DNA of 64,000 nucleotides from positions 1 to 64,000 of the forward strand of contig JAFWKQ010000039.1 of NCBI GenBank assembly GCA_017545665.1, in the 5' to 3' direction. Below, in pieces: positions 33,238 to 42,224 of this stretch. The stretch's first letter is position 1; each line of letters begins with the position of its first letter. Position numbers and translations under genes: made by a program. This DNA comes from Atopobiaceae bacterium (GTDB lineage: Bacteria > Actinomycetota > Coriobacteriia > Coriobacteriales > Atopobiaceae). A model generated the notes under the pieces. That model saw only the letters and a program-made list of their open reading frames with translations, had not been told where the DNA came from and did not search any database.

Positions 33238-35418
33238 TCACTCCCTGTTTCTCAAATAATAGAGGTTGTCCGTGCGTGCGATTCGAATCCAGCCAAAGAG
33301 CACGGAGAGCAGAATGATTGCAACAGCACCCGTAAGGTGCAATAAAAACTCTGGCAGGCTGTAGTCGAGCAGAAGCCCGATGGGCGTCGATGCAACGAGC
33401 ACGGGCATCATCAGCAAGGAGATGCGGTATCCCACGTACAGACTGACGGCCGCACTCACGCAGGCCAAGGCTGCGAGCTTACTCGTTACCATCCACGTCA
33501 GCTCGCCGCTTGTGTAGCCAAGAGCCGACAGGCAGGCGATGTCACGCCGCTTTCGCACCACCGCAAACTGGATAAGATAGACCACCATGACGCCGTAGAA
33601 CAAGATGGCGAGCGCCCACAAGACGTTCCTGCTCGGTTCCACCTCGTCCTCCAGCTTGCTCACTGAGGCAGTCAGCCCCTCCTTAGTGGTTACGCCAAGC
33701 AACTGGTCCCCGGAGAAGTCGAGCGGCACGTCCGAATACACCGTGTTAAACGCGACGTCATCCCGCCCAAGATGCGAACGTAGGTCGCCGATGTCCATAA
33801 ACACTGCGAGCTGCACGTTGTAGTCCGTCACGCCTTTGATGTTAAACGCATGCTTCTTTCCGGTAAGCGGGTCGAACACCAACAGCTCGTCACCAGCCTG
33901 CAATCCGTTTCTGCTTGCCACGGCAGAACTAATAATCACGCCTCCGTCGAGGTTCGCCACAGGCACATCGAAGTAGGTGTTGTTGGGCTCTATACCAATG
34001 AACGGTATGTCGCGAACATAGCCGTAGTTCTCGATCGCAAACGTATACGTAAACGCCCCCTGTGCACCTGCGGGAACCTTCGTCTGCTCCTCCGCAAGTG
34101 CGTAGGCGTACTCGTATTTGACCTCGACTGGAATGCGTTCGGCCACGGTTGTGCTGTAGCTCCCCACACCGCGCCCCATCATAAACACCAGTACGGCCAG
34201 CAGGCTGCCGATGACTATGGACAAGGCGATGCCGCCAAGCCCGTTCGTGCTCTCGCGGGACGACGTGAGCAACGACCCCGCAGACTGTGCCATCTTCTTG
34301 CGCATGAGGAGCAGGTTGATCAGGGTACATATAAACGGCGGCACAAGCGCGCTATACGCAAAAATAAGCGGATGCGTAACCATGGGAATCTGGGGGACGG
34401 AATAGAAGCCTTCGCCTTCCACCAGCTCGGACAACGGAAAGACGCAGCTCAGGATAAAACCGGCAAGGCCGCCTACCAAGGCCACCATGGCAAAGGGGAG
34501 AAGCAGCATGGGGTAGATGTCACGCTTTCTTACTCCCATGGCCAGCAGGGCACCGATGGACGGGCTCTGCTTGTCGAGCGAAAACTGGACGCGAATAAAG
34601 AAGACCACGGAAATCAGAATCATGAGGCCAATGCCCACGATCATTCCTGCAAAGGCATAGACGGAATTGTCGTTCTTACCGGTGTCCATGCGGTTGTTGT
34701 TCTCTGCGGGTACGAAGGTCCTCAGGCGCGAGAGAAGCCCGAGGTCATCCACGAGTAGACGTCTGAGGTCTGCGTCCGACGCGTTCTCCGCCAGCTTGTA
34801 GGAGTACACATGCGATTCCCTGGCGTTGTTCCCAAGAGCCGAGAGAAGCCCTTGGTAGCAGTCTTCGGTAACGAAGACAAGGCCAAAGGCCTCGCTGTCG
34901 GAATTGAAGTCGGCCATTCTTTCGGAGGGCATGTCGTAATCCGTTACGGAGCCGATACCAGCAATGTGCAGGCTCTTGTCTGCCACGCGCACGCTGTCGG
35001 ACACACCGAGCTCGTGAAAGTGCGCATAGCATTTTTCCAGAACCGCCTCCGTATCCGTTTGCGGAAGCGTTCCTTTGTCCAACACGATGCGGTCAATCGA
35101 CTGTCTGGGTTTCATAACGCGCAACACCGATCCGTCGTCTAGGACGGCATCAAAACAGAATGCCCGCTCAAGCATGTATCCCCGTTGCCTAATCGCCTGT
35201 TCCTCTTGCGCGCTAAGCGGCTCCGTCACCTCGAACTGCCCGTCCTCGCTGTTCGAGACGCGGCCATTCTCCTCGTAGGCCATATAGTAGGAGTAGGTAA
35301 AGCCCGCACTCGCAGCCGCGATGTACATGCCAACCGCAACGAGAAATCCCATGAGGATGTAGGTCCCCATGTCGCGCCTGAGGTTTACCGGAACCGTCTT
35401 TAACAGTATTCTCCACAT
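33238..35418 (-). CDS. FtsX-like ABC transporter permease
   Basis: 726 residues with two FtsX domains. An N-terminal helix (YILMGFLVAVGMYIAAAS) is followed by a large extracellular MacB-like domain, three helices around residues 270-400, a second extracellular domain and three terminal helices. Partner of the ATPase directly downstream. GAAAGGAAA precedes ATG 35418. Substrate unknown; antimicrobial peptide or lipoprotein export are the usual guesses for this class. Confidence 0.9.
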   Translation of the reverse strand: MWRILLKTVPVNLRRDMGTYILMGFLVAVGMYIAAASAGFTYSYYMAYEENGRVSNSEDGQFEVTEPLSAQEEQAIRQRGYMLERAFCFDAVLDDGSVLRVMKPRQSIDRIVLDKGTLPQTDTEAVLEKCYAHFHELGVSDSVRVADKSLHIAGIGSVTDYDMPSERMADFNSDSEAFGLVFVTEDCYQGLLSALGNNARESHVYSYKLAENASDADLRRLLVDDLGLLSRLRTFVPAENNNRMDTGKNDNSVYAFAGMIVGIGLMILISVVFFIRVQFSLDKQSPSIGALLAMGVRKRDIYPMLLLPFAMVALVGGLAGFILSCVFPLSELVEGEGFYSVPQIPMVTHPLIFAYSALVPPFICTLINLLLMRKKMAQSAGSLLTSSRESTNGLGGIALSIVIGSLLAVLVFMMGRGVGSYSTTVAERIPVEVKYEYAYALAEEQTKVPAGAQGAFTYTFAIENYGYVRDIPFIGIEPNNTYFDVPVANLDGGVIISSAVASRNGLQAGDELLVFDPLTGKKHAFNIKGVTDYNVQLAVFMDIGDLRSHLGRDDVAFNTVYSDVPLDFSGDQLLGVTTKEGLTASVSKLEDEVEPSRNVLWALAILFYGVMVVYLIQFAVVRKRRDIACLSALGYTSGELTWMVTSKLAALACVSAAVSLYVGYRISLLMMPVLVASTPIGLLLDYSLPEFLLHLTGAVAIILLSVLFGWIRIARTDNLYYLRNRE

Positions 35419-35546
35419 ACCAGGGCGTTTCCTTTCGCGCAGATGGAGTCACAAGGCGCAGGCTCGTTTCCGGACGCCTTCAGCTATATGGTTCGGATAT
35501 TTTTCTCCACTATAGCATCGCAAGTCGGAGACATATTCCATTCCTT

Positions 35547-35604
35547 GAAAGGCGACCTATCAAAAGTGGCAAAAGTGGCACTCCCTTTTGATAGGTCGCC
35601 TTTC
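35547..35604. terminator. 20-bp perfect foldback
   Basis: GAAAGGCGACCTATCAAAAG (35547-35566) pairs exactly with 35585-35604. The 18-nt loop carries two GTGGCA repeats. It starts four bases after the end of the decayed ATPase gene and probably terminates it. Confidence 0.65.
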
Positions 35605-35607
35605 ACC

Positions 35608-36461
35608 TTACCGATAGAGGTCCCCGACGGTAACCAGATGCCACTCAGGCATGCCCTCGGTCTTCTCGACAGTGCCCTTCGACAGGGCATTCTTCGAGAA
35701 GAGGTAGAAGGATTTGGGCTCGTACCCCCTAACGAGTGCCGCACAACGCTCGAGCTCGCGCATCGCCTCGGTCTCGTCGAACGACTCACGATACTTGCAC
35801 TCCCCCACAAGCATCTCCTTGCTCTGGGTGTTTGCAGCCACGACGTCTACGTCCGTCGTCGTCCGCCTGTCGGGGTCCGGACCCCACCACGAGCCGAAGG
35901 TGTCAATCCTTAGGGGGAGCCGCCCCTCGATGGCCTGAGACAAGAGCCACTCACGGCAGACCCGCTCGAAACGCAGACCAAGATAGGCATCGAGGTCACC
36001 ATCGCTTATGGCGGCGAGGGCGAGCGTGCCGGCACCGTTCTCGACCTGCGTGACCCTCGGCATGACGAAGCGGTACCAAAAGGCAAATGCCGCCTCCCGG
36101 ATGCGATATATTCCTCGTTTGCTGCGTTCCATGCTCTCGCCAAAGGGAACCGCCCGCTCGAGTATGCCGAGAGACACGAGGGTGGTAAGATAGCCCGCCA
36201 GGGAATTGCGCTCGATCTGTCGAAGCGCACGCCTCCAGGCAGTCCGAAGAACTCGGCCAACGCGCGGGTAAAGTCTGCGAGATTGTCTGCATCCGCCTGT
36301 TCGAGCGCCGTGAAGAAGAGCGCCCGTTTGTTGCGCGCGAACTCCGAGATGAGGGTCGTCTTACCCACACGCCTGCGTCCGTATACGACCGCCATCTGGA
36401 ACATCCCCGTGTTGTAGGCGTCCTCTAGCCGCCTCAGCTCATCGTTCCTACCAACAAACAT
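35608..36461 (-). pseudogene. AAA ATPase/DUF234 gene with internal deletion and frame change
   Basis: The N-terminal 75 codons (MFVGRNDELRRLEDAY, with Walker A YGRRRVGKTTL) and the C-terminal DUF234 part (RNSLAGYLTTLVSLGIL to TVGDLYR, including DVDVVAANTQSKEMLVGECKY) are present. The central part of the ATPase, with Walker B and the lid, is missing. The two parts meet near 36232 in different frames. The intact family is about 460 residues, so roughly 190 codons are lost. It cannot make a working ATPase. Confidence 0.75.
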
Positions 36462-36648
36462 GGCTCATCCAGTAATGGTTGTTCTAACAAAGGTTTTTCT
36501 GACAACTTTTTTAGGCCTCGCAGAATGCTGGGATAAGGCATCGAGAGCCATAAGACAGCGGCGGTCATCTTGATCGCCGCAAAAGAGGCTTCGTAAAATC
36601 CAAGATCACTTCGGACACCCTGAGGCGGGAACGTCCGCCGCACACCCG

Positions 36649-36890
36649 CTACTTGTCCCCGTATCTGGAGACGTAGCGGCACGCGTTCCACTGCGTGACG
36701 CCCTTGTAGGTCGCGCCGGGCACCTTGCCCCCTTGGCGACGAGGACAATCTGGATGCCCTCCAGGCGGAGTCCCCTGCCCGTGGTCCCGCTCATGGCACC
36801 GTCCCTCACATACTTCTGCCAGCCGAAGTTCTGCACGTGCGCGCGGTAGCTGACGGACGGAACGTGCGCACGCCACTTCGCGTAGACGGC
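36649..36890 (-). pseudogene. ChW-repeat (clostridial hydrophobic W) protein fragment
   Basis: The minus strand encodes YRAHVQNFGWQKYVRDGAMS followed by GTTGRGLRLEGIQIVL, a clear ChW repeat of secreted cell-wall or adhesion proteins. The next piece, KVPGATYKGVTQWNACRYVS, is in another frame, implying a frameshift near 36720, and it ends at a stop at 36649-36651. No signal peptide or rest of the gene is present. The stretch 36891-36955 and 36462-36648 shows nothing further. Confidence 0.6.
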
Positions 36891-36955
36891 TTTGTGCTGA
36901 ATCGTCCGCTGCTTTCTCAGTCGCCGGAGTCACAACGAGAGTCACAGGACCGCTC

Positions 36956-37072
36956 TTATTGTATGGCGACTAGCAACACGTAATCGCAGTCGGTCCTCTT
37001 GGCGAGGAACTTGGCCCATGCGAGGATGTCCTCGGATTCTTGGATCTCATCAAAGAATCCGAGTGTGCTCCC
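36956..37072 (-). pseudogene. AAA_14 ATPase fragment
   Basis: A 38-codon stretch reads STLGFFDEIQESEDILAWAK and continues FLAKRTDCDYVLLVAIQ before TAA 36956-36958. FFDEIQE is the Walker B signature of AAA_14 ATPases. No other part of the gene is present. It is the fifth ATPase of this broad type in the window. Confidence 0.6.
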
Positions 37073-37154
37073 GCTGACTAACTCCTTGCTGCCCAGCTTC
37101 CAAGACTAAGCTATCATAAGCACAAGCATAGCTGTTTACCAGCAATTTTATAAA

Positions 37155-37269
37155 TGGTAGGGGCGGCGGGACTCCCGCGCCGCGCTGCGCGCGGCGCTCG
37201 TGGGCCTCGTCGCTTCGCTCCTCGGCCCGCGACGCTCGCGCGTCGCGACCTTGCGGTTCGAGTCCCGCC
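37155..37269. repeat. tRNA-Leu 3'-end duplicate with GC-rich foldback
   Basis: TGGTAGGGGCGGCGGGACTC (37155-37174) exactly repeats the 3' end of tRNA-Leu (37292-37311), including its CCA. It is part of an inverted pair with GAGTCCCGCC (37260-37269). Inside are GC-rich hairpins (CGCCGCGC.GCGCGGCG, GCGACGC.GCGTCGC). The unit lies directly downstream of the tRNA on the same strand. Confidence 0.75.
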
Positions 37270-37291
37270 AAATCGGCCTCTGTAAAGTCAT

Positions 37292-37376
37292 TGGTAGGGG
37301 CGGCGGGACTCGAACCCGCACGCCTTGCGGCGAGAGATTTTAAGTCTCCTGCGTCTGCCAATTCCGCCACGCCCCC
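37292..37376 (-). tRNA. tRNA-Leu (anticodon TAA)
   Basis: An 85-nt class II tRNA on the minus strand. The acceptor starts GGGGGCG, the anticodon loop CTTAAAA carries TAA, a variable arm follows (CGCCGCAAGGCG), the T-arm is GGGTTCGAGTCCC, and CCA is encoded (37292-37294). A copy of its 3' end lies 137 bp further along. Confidence 0.95.
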
Positions 37377-37426
37377 AAGGAGCCTTAAGTCTAACAGTTT
37401 TTGGCAATGCCGTGCGCGTCGGTCTT

Positions 37427-38053
37427 TTATGCGCCAATCCTAAACAAAGCGGTATCCAGATATTGGGTCGTTCCCATATACACACGCACACGCACAGACT
37501 TGCAAAAGTACATGGTCATAAGCACGAGCCCAATAATGCCACCCAAAACTGTGCCTACTGCTGTACCCATCATCGAGACGGGCGCCGAACCGACTCTAAT
37601 TACAAGCGAGATGCCCGAAATCAGCGAAACGGCCAGGTTCACAATCGCAAGCACTTGGTACAGACGTAAAAACGTGGGCATGCGCTGAACGATGGCAACA
37701 ATCATGACTATGCACACGACCGTGGGTATTAGGTTCGAAAGCAGTGGTATTAGGAGGGATCTAATGAATGCGATGTTAAAGTGCGGAAACATCGACAAGG
37801 TCCTCACGATGCTGCCGACGCCTACCAAAGCACCCAAGCCCCAGCAAATAACGAAGAAAAGCAGCCAACCGCCAAGTGACTTGTACTTTTGCTCGTCGTT
37901 CGTCTGGTAGAACTGCTGCTGAGCCGGCTGCTGGTACGGCTGCCGAGATCCTGAAGCCGTTGGGTTTGGCACTGCCTGCGTTGGCGCCCCGCACGCCGTG
38001 CAAAACCGAGCGCCCTCGTTTATCTTTGCGCCGCAATTCGAACAAAAAGCCAT
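37427..38053 (-). CDS. zinc-ribbon membrane protein (DUF2569-like)
   Basis: 208 residues. An N-terminal zinc ribbon (FCSNCGAKINEGARFCTACG) and a Gln-rich linker precede four hydrophobic helices beginning WLLFFVICWGLGALVGVG. This combination is typical of zinc_ribbon_2/DUF2569 proteins of unknown function. ATG 38053 follows GCGAGGAGAT; the longer frame has no ribosome site. It lies between tRNA-Leu and the Ppx/GppA gene. Confidence 0.75.
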   Translation of the reverse strand: MAFCSNCGAKINEGARFCTACGAPTQAVPNPTASGSRQPYQQPAQQQFYQTNDEQKYKSLGGWLLFFVICWGLGALVGVGSIVRTLSMFPHFNIAFIRSLLIPLLSNLIPTVVCIVMIVAIVQRMPTFLRLYQVLAIVNLAVSLISGISLVIRVGSAPVSMMGTAVGTVLGGIIGLVLMTMYFCKSVRVRVYMGTTQYLDTALFRIGA

Positions 38054-38114
38054 CTTGGGATCTCCTCGCCTTAAATCGTATGGGGGAGACGTCCCCCGCC
38101 TATACACCCACTCC

Positions 38115-39092
38115 TCAAAGCTCGGGCGCCCAGCCAACGGGAGACGGACGCCCCTCCACCGCCGCGGCAACCGTAAGAGACAAGCCATACAACAGGTCGC
38201 TCTCGCTCACCGTAAGCTCCCCAAAGCCTGCCGCGCGCAGGATCTCGCTTACGGCAACGACTCCACCCAATATAACGGGTGCACGCTTGGGCTGAATGCC
38301 GTCAAACTTGGCCCGCTCGGCAGCGGTAACGCCCGCCAGGCGCCGCTCCTGCTCATCCACCACCTCACGCGAAATTGTTGCCAGATGCACCTGTGAGGAG
38401 TCATACGGCACGAGCGCCTTGGCAAGCGCCACAATGGTAGTGGACGTGCCGCCTGTTACCACCAGGCGATTGGGTTTGGCAACGCCCGTACGCTCCCAGC
38501 TAAGCACCGGCTCGAAGGCCTCCGCCGCAAACTCATGCGCGGCCGCCAAGTCTTCGCTGGTAGGCGGGTCGGCGCGACTCAGGAACTTCTCGGTAACGCG
38601 GCGGCAGCCCACGTCGATGGAACGGACGAAATCCAGGCTCAGCGTTCGACCGGCCTCGAGGCTTCCCACGGCAAATTCCGTGGATCCACCGCCATTATCG
38701 GCAACCAACAGTCGTGACGTGGGAAAGTCCTGCGCCACGCCCAAAAACGTGAGCCTGCCCTCCACCTCGCCGGGAATCACCTGCGCTTTAAGGCCACGTG
38801 CCGCAAGCTCGTCGAGCAGCTGCGCGGAGTTCTTTGCGTCACGAGCGGCGCTGGTAAGCGTGCAGCATAGGGCATCAACTGAATCGCCCCTCACCTCGGC
38901 CAAATAGTCATCGATGCACGACAAGAGCCTGTTGCAGGCAGACTCCAGCAATATGCCCGAATGATCGACGCCCTCTCCCAGGTTTACGATGGTGGAACGG
39001 CGGGTCATGCTGGTTACGCGTTCGGCCTCAACGCTTGAGATGGCCAAGCGTGCCGTAACCGTGCCCACGTCTATAACGGCAACGCGCGTCAT
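38115..39092 (-). CDS. Ppx/GppA family phosphatase
   Basis: 325-residue member of the exopolyphosphatase/guanosine pentaphosphatase family of the actin-like ATPase fold. The phosphate-1 loop is VAVIDVGTVTARLAI, the catalytic-region motif LVADNGGGSTEF, and the adenosine-like motif LVVTGGTSTT. Length matches short actinobacterial Ppx proteins, which lack the C-terminal HD-like domain. It is expected to degrade polyphosphate or (p)ppGpp precursors. GAGGGGAGAAGCGC precedes ATG 39092. The FtsB-like gene is upstream on the same strand. Confidence 0.9.
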   Translation of the reverse strand: MTRVAVIDVGTVTARLAISSVEAERVTSMTRRSTIVNLGEGVDHSGILLESACNRLLSCIDDYLAEVRGDSVDALCCTLTSAARDAKNSAQLLDELAARGLKAQVIPGEVEGRLTFLGVAQDFPTSRLLVADNGGGSTEFAVGSLEAGRTLSLDFVRSIDVGCRRVTEKFLSRADPPTSEDLAAAHEFAAEAFEPVLSWERTGVAKPNRLVVTGGTSTTIVALAKALVPYDSSQVHLATISREVVDEQERRLAGVTAAERAKFDGIQPKRAPVILGGVVAVSEILRAAGFGELTVSESDLLYGLSLTVAAAVEGRPSPVGWAPEL

Positions 39093-39211
39093 GTGCGCTT
39101 CTCCCCTCTTCTAGGTGCAAGCACAAAACGAATGCGAATGCAGATGCAAGCGCAAGCAGCCCTTTTGCTAACGCTTAACGCTCATGATAGCAGTACTTTA
39201 GCAGCGAGAGC

Positions 39212-39991
39212 CTACTCACGCGTATAGCCAAAAAGCATATCCAGTAAGCCAATATACCACGGAAGGCTCTTCTCGTGCTCGGCCACAGCGGCGTCCACCA
39301 GTGCGGGGTCGGCCACCTGCTTGGGCTCCATGCCCTCCACCACCAGCGCCTCCTCGTCGGGGTATACGTATCCACGATTGCGCGCCTCATCCTCTATGCC
39401 CTGACGCGTCTGCAGGCGCTCGATCTCGTGATTGAGCTCCTCGTTTTGCGAGGCCAACGCCGCATATTCCGCGTCCAAAACGCCCGCCTCTCGCCATGCC
39501 ACGTAGTACGTGCGCGCCGGCCCAAACACCACCACTGCCACGATGACCAAGGCCAAAAACGCCACAAGGGGAATCGGTATGGACGTAACGCTAAGGCTGG
39601 GCATGTGGAACTCAGGCAAGCGAAGGCGACTCAGGCCGAGGCGGCTGACAAGCCCTTCCTTTGGCGCGTCTGCCGTATATACCGCAGGCCTAGAAACCGA
39701 TTGCCCCTCTTTGCCTCGCGTATCGAGCTCGTCGTTGCCTTTGCGACGCAACCTGTCGGAAGCCGCTGACCTATGCCGCTCCTCCACGCGACGGGCGGTG
39801 GTGCCACGCCCATATGCGCGACCTATGTTGCTTGGCGTAAGGCCGATGTTGCGCGCGCCCGACGCCGAGATAGTCGTAGCCCCCACGGAACGTCTGCTGC
39901 TGCCAGCGCGCTTGCGCTGAGAGCGCGGCTGTTCTGGACGCTGCCGACTTTGGGAGCGGCGTCTATTTTGTGCGGATTCATACTTACTCAT
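39212..39991 (-). CDS. FtsB/DivIC-family septum protein with long basic N-terminus
   Basis: 259 residues. The first 130 are basic and low in complexity (RRRSQSRQRPEQPRSQRKR) and probably cytosolic. One membrane helix follows (LVAFLALVIVAVVVFG), then a coiled coil (YAALASQNEELNHEIERLQTRQGIEDEARNRGYV) typical of the DivIC/FtsB family that bridges FtsL and FtsQ in division. The eno and ppx neighbourhood is typical in Actinomycetota, and ppx is indeed next here. The long tail is also usual in actinobacterial homologues. Confidence 0.85.
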   Translation of the reverse strand: MSKYESAQNRRRSQSRQRPEQPRSQRKRAGSSRRSVGATTISASGARNIGLTPSNIGRAYGRGTTARRVEERHRSAASDRLRRKGNDELDTRGKEGQSVSRPAVYTADAPKEGLVSRLGLSRLRLPEFHMPSLSVTSIPIPLVAFLALVIVAVVVFGPARTYYVAWREAGVLDAEYAALASQNEELNHEIERLQTRQGIEDEARNRGYVYPDEEALVVEGMEPKQVADPALVDAAVAEHEKSLPWYIGLLDMLFGYTRE

Positions 39992-40122
39992 GCCACGGCT
40001 TCGTTTGAGGTTCGTTTATGGGAGCGCGCTTATGGCGCGGATAAATTATTATGGCACAATCCTCGCAGGAGTCAAAAGGGCAGCACCCCTTCAACACAAG
40101 CACTATACGACAACTGCAGAAG

Positions 40123-42120
40123 CTACTCATGGGATTTGACCTCACACCATAGTCGATTGAGCTCTTCGGTGCTCGCCCCTTCCAAGTCCTGCATCTGCTC
40201 CATGGCCTTCCACCTGCGGCGGAACTTGGCATTGGATGCCGCCAGCGCCTCCTCGGCGTCTATGCCACAGCGTCGTGCCACGTTAACCAAGGCAAACAGG
40301 ATGTCTCCAAATTCCTCAACCGCACGATCGGTTCCAGGCTCCTCTCGCTCGAACTCCGCCCGCTCTTCCGCAACCTGATCCCACACATCGTCCACGGTAT
40401 CCCACTCGAAGCCCGCCTTGGCGGCTCGGCTGGATATTTTTTGCGCCTGCATGAGCGCAGGCAGCGAGCGTGGCACCGAATCCAACAAACCCCGCGCGGC
40501 ACCATCCTGGGTCCCACGTTGCTCGCGCTCCGAGCGCTTGACCTCGTCCCATCTGTCCAGCGCCTCCTCTGCGCTTTGGGCAGTCGCCGCACTGGCACCC
40601 GCCCCGCCCAGGTCGCCAAACACGTGGGGGTGGCGTCGCACGAGCTTTTGGTTGAGCCCATGGCATATGTCGTCAATGTTGAACGCATCCCGATCGTCGG
40701 CTATCTGCGCATGCAACAGCACCTGCTCAAGCACGTCGCCCAACTCTTCGCACAGGTGCTCGTCGTCCTGCTGCGCTATGGCATCCACGGCTTCGTAGGC
40801 CTCTTCCACCATATTCTTGGTAATGGACTGATGGGTCTGCTCCCTATCCCACGGACAGCCATCCGGCTGACGCAGGCGCCAGATGGTCCGCACGAGCCTG
40901 TCGAACTCGGGATGCTCTTCGGGAGAGTGGTCACGCAGCGATATGAGCCGATCGACCTGCTCCTCGGGTGAGAAGAACTCGCTGGTATCCTTGCCGGCAC
41001 CACCCAGCGTACGCTTGGCCACACGCTTGGCAATGTGAAGGTCCATGCTGTCGGAGCACATAGCCTCAAGCAGAAGGTCGGCCACCAGTCCCATGCAGGC
41101 GGGGCCGGGATGCAGCACGTCGTCGGCAAAGAGTGCGGGATCCTTGGGAATGCCGTGATACCCATCCACAACGTGCATGTTGTGATGGCGCGAGCATATG
41201 CGACCGATCATTTGGTGCATCCACGTAAGCGGGCGACCACACGGCTTTGCATCGTGTTCGTCCGCGCGCCACAAAGGAGAGAGCACGTAGATAGGCACTT
41301 TGGGAAAATACCAGCTAACGCGGTCCAAGTAGGCCGATGCCGCGCCCTCTATCTCATCGGAGGACCGCCTGTGCGACCAGTCGTTGGTACCATAGGCCAC
41401 CACAATGAGCTCGGGCTGCTCACCACGCCAAAGAGAGAAGCCGCCCAAGGCATCCTCGTCGAACACGTGCCCGGCAACCGCTTGGTTTACCAAGTCCAGC
41501 CCCATGGTATTGGCCACTTGGGCTGGATAGGCAAACGAGGGCTTGCCGCATATGAAACCTTGGGTAATGGAGTCACCCAAGGCAAGCAAATACCCATGCG
41601 AAGGCACCGGCTTAAGGGTTCCGTTAGTACGCAGGTTGCCTATTGCCACTTGCATGATGCTGGGTAAGTATATGCGCACTTCGAGTTCTTCTCGCGCGTC
41701 GTTTTGGAAGGCAAAGCGCAGCTCGCCGTCCACCGGGGCAACCGTGGCAACCAATCTGCCATCCACCACCAAGTCGATGCCGTCCACGTTGCCTTCCTCG
41801 GCAGCACCAAACGGAACCATGCCCTCATTGGTGCTTCCCGCCATTACCGCACGGTACAGAACGTGTTTGCGATTGAGAGGCCTCACAATACGACAGCCCA
41901 GCGAGATCTCGGTGCCATTGGTCACAAAGTCCAGCACTACGCCCGAGGTAGCAACGGCACGATCTTGTCTGCCAATGTTGGAGAAGTGCTCCATCTGCTC
42001 GGGGAAAAACCGATAGGGAACAACAAACCCATCCGGCAGCTCTTCCAGACGAACCGCCCCACGCACATACGGGGCAAGCGGATGGGTGGTACGCATGGCA
42101 ACAACATTTGCGACGGGCAT
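40123..42120 (-). CDS. SGNH/GDSL hydrolase fused to MazG nucleotide pyrophosphohydrolase
   Basis: 665-residue two-enzyme fusion. The N-terminal 150 residues form a GxDLY-like beta domain (GIDLVVDGRLVATV). They are followed by a GDSL esterase with block I ALGDSITQG, block III AYGTNDW and block V DDVLHPG. After a linker near residue 395 comes MazG: RLRQPDGCPWDREQTHQSI, EEAYEAVDAI, EELGDVLEQVLLHAQ, RRHPHVFGD, and a second EEFGDILFALVNVAR. MazG hydrolyses NTPs. The two activities have no obvious metabolic link. ATG 42120 follows ACGGAGGATTATC. Confidence 0.9.
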   Translation of the reverse strand: MPVANVVAMRTTHPLAPYVRGAVRLEELPDGFVVPYRFFPEQMEHFSNIGRQDRAVATSGVVLDFVTNGTEISLGCRIVRPLNRKHVLYRAVMAGSTNEGMVPFGAAEEGNVDGIDLVVDGRLVATVAPVDGELRFAFQNDAREELEVRIYLPSIMQVAIGNLRTNGTLKPVPSHGYLLALGDSITQGFICGKPSFAYPAQVANTMGLDLVNQAVAGHVFDEDALGGFSLWRGEQPELIVVAYGTNDWSHRRSSDEIEGAASAYLDRVSWYFPKVPIYVLSPLWRADEHDAKPCGRPLTWMHQMIGRICSRHHNMHVVDGYHGIPKDPALFADDVLHPGPACMGLVADLLLEAMCSDSMDLHIAKRVAKRTLGGAGKDTSEFFSPEEQVDRLISLRDHSPEEHPEFDRLVRTIWRLRQPDGCPWDREQTHQSITKNMVEEAYEAVDAIAQQDDEHLCEELGDVLEQVLLHAQIADDRDAFNIDDICHGLNQKLVRRHPHVFGDLGGAGASAATAQSAEEALDRWDEVKRSEREQRGTQDGAARGLLDSVPRSLPALMQAQKISSRAAKAGFEWDTVDDVWDQVAEERAEFEREEPGTDRAVEEFGDILFALVNVARRCGIDAEEALAASNAKFRRRWKAMEQMQDLEGASTEELNRLWCEVKSHE

Positions 42121-42224
42121 GATAATCCTCCGTTTTAGGCGCATAGCTACCTTTATGCTACCGCGATTTGCCTCGTCGCAGCACCTCGCACTCGCCAGTG
42201 GTAAGCAAGAGCCATGGGGCCAAG

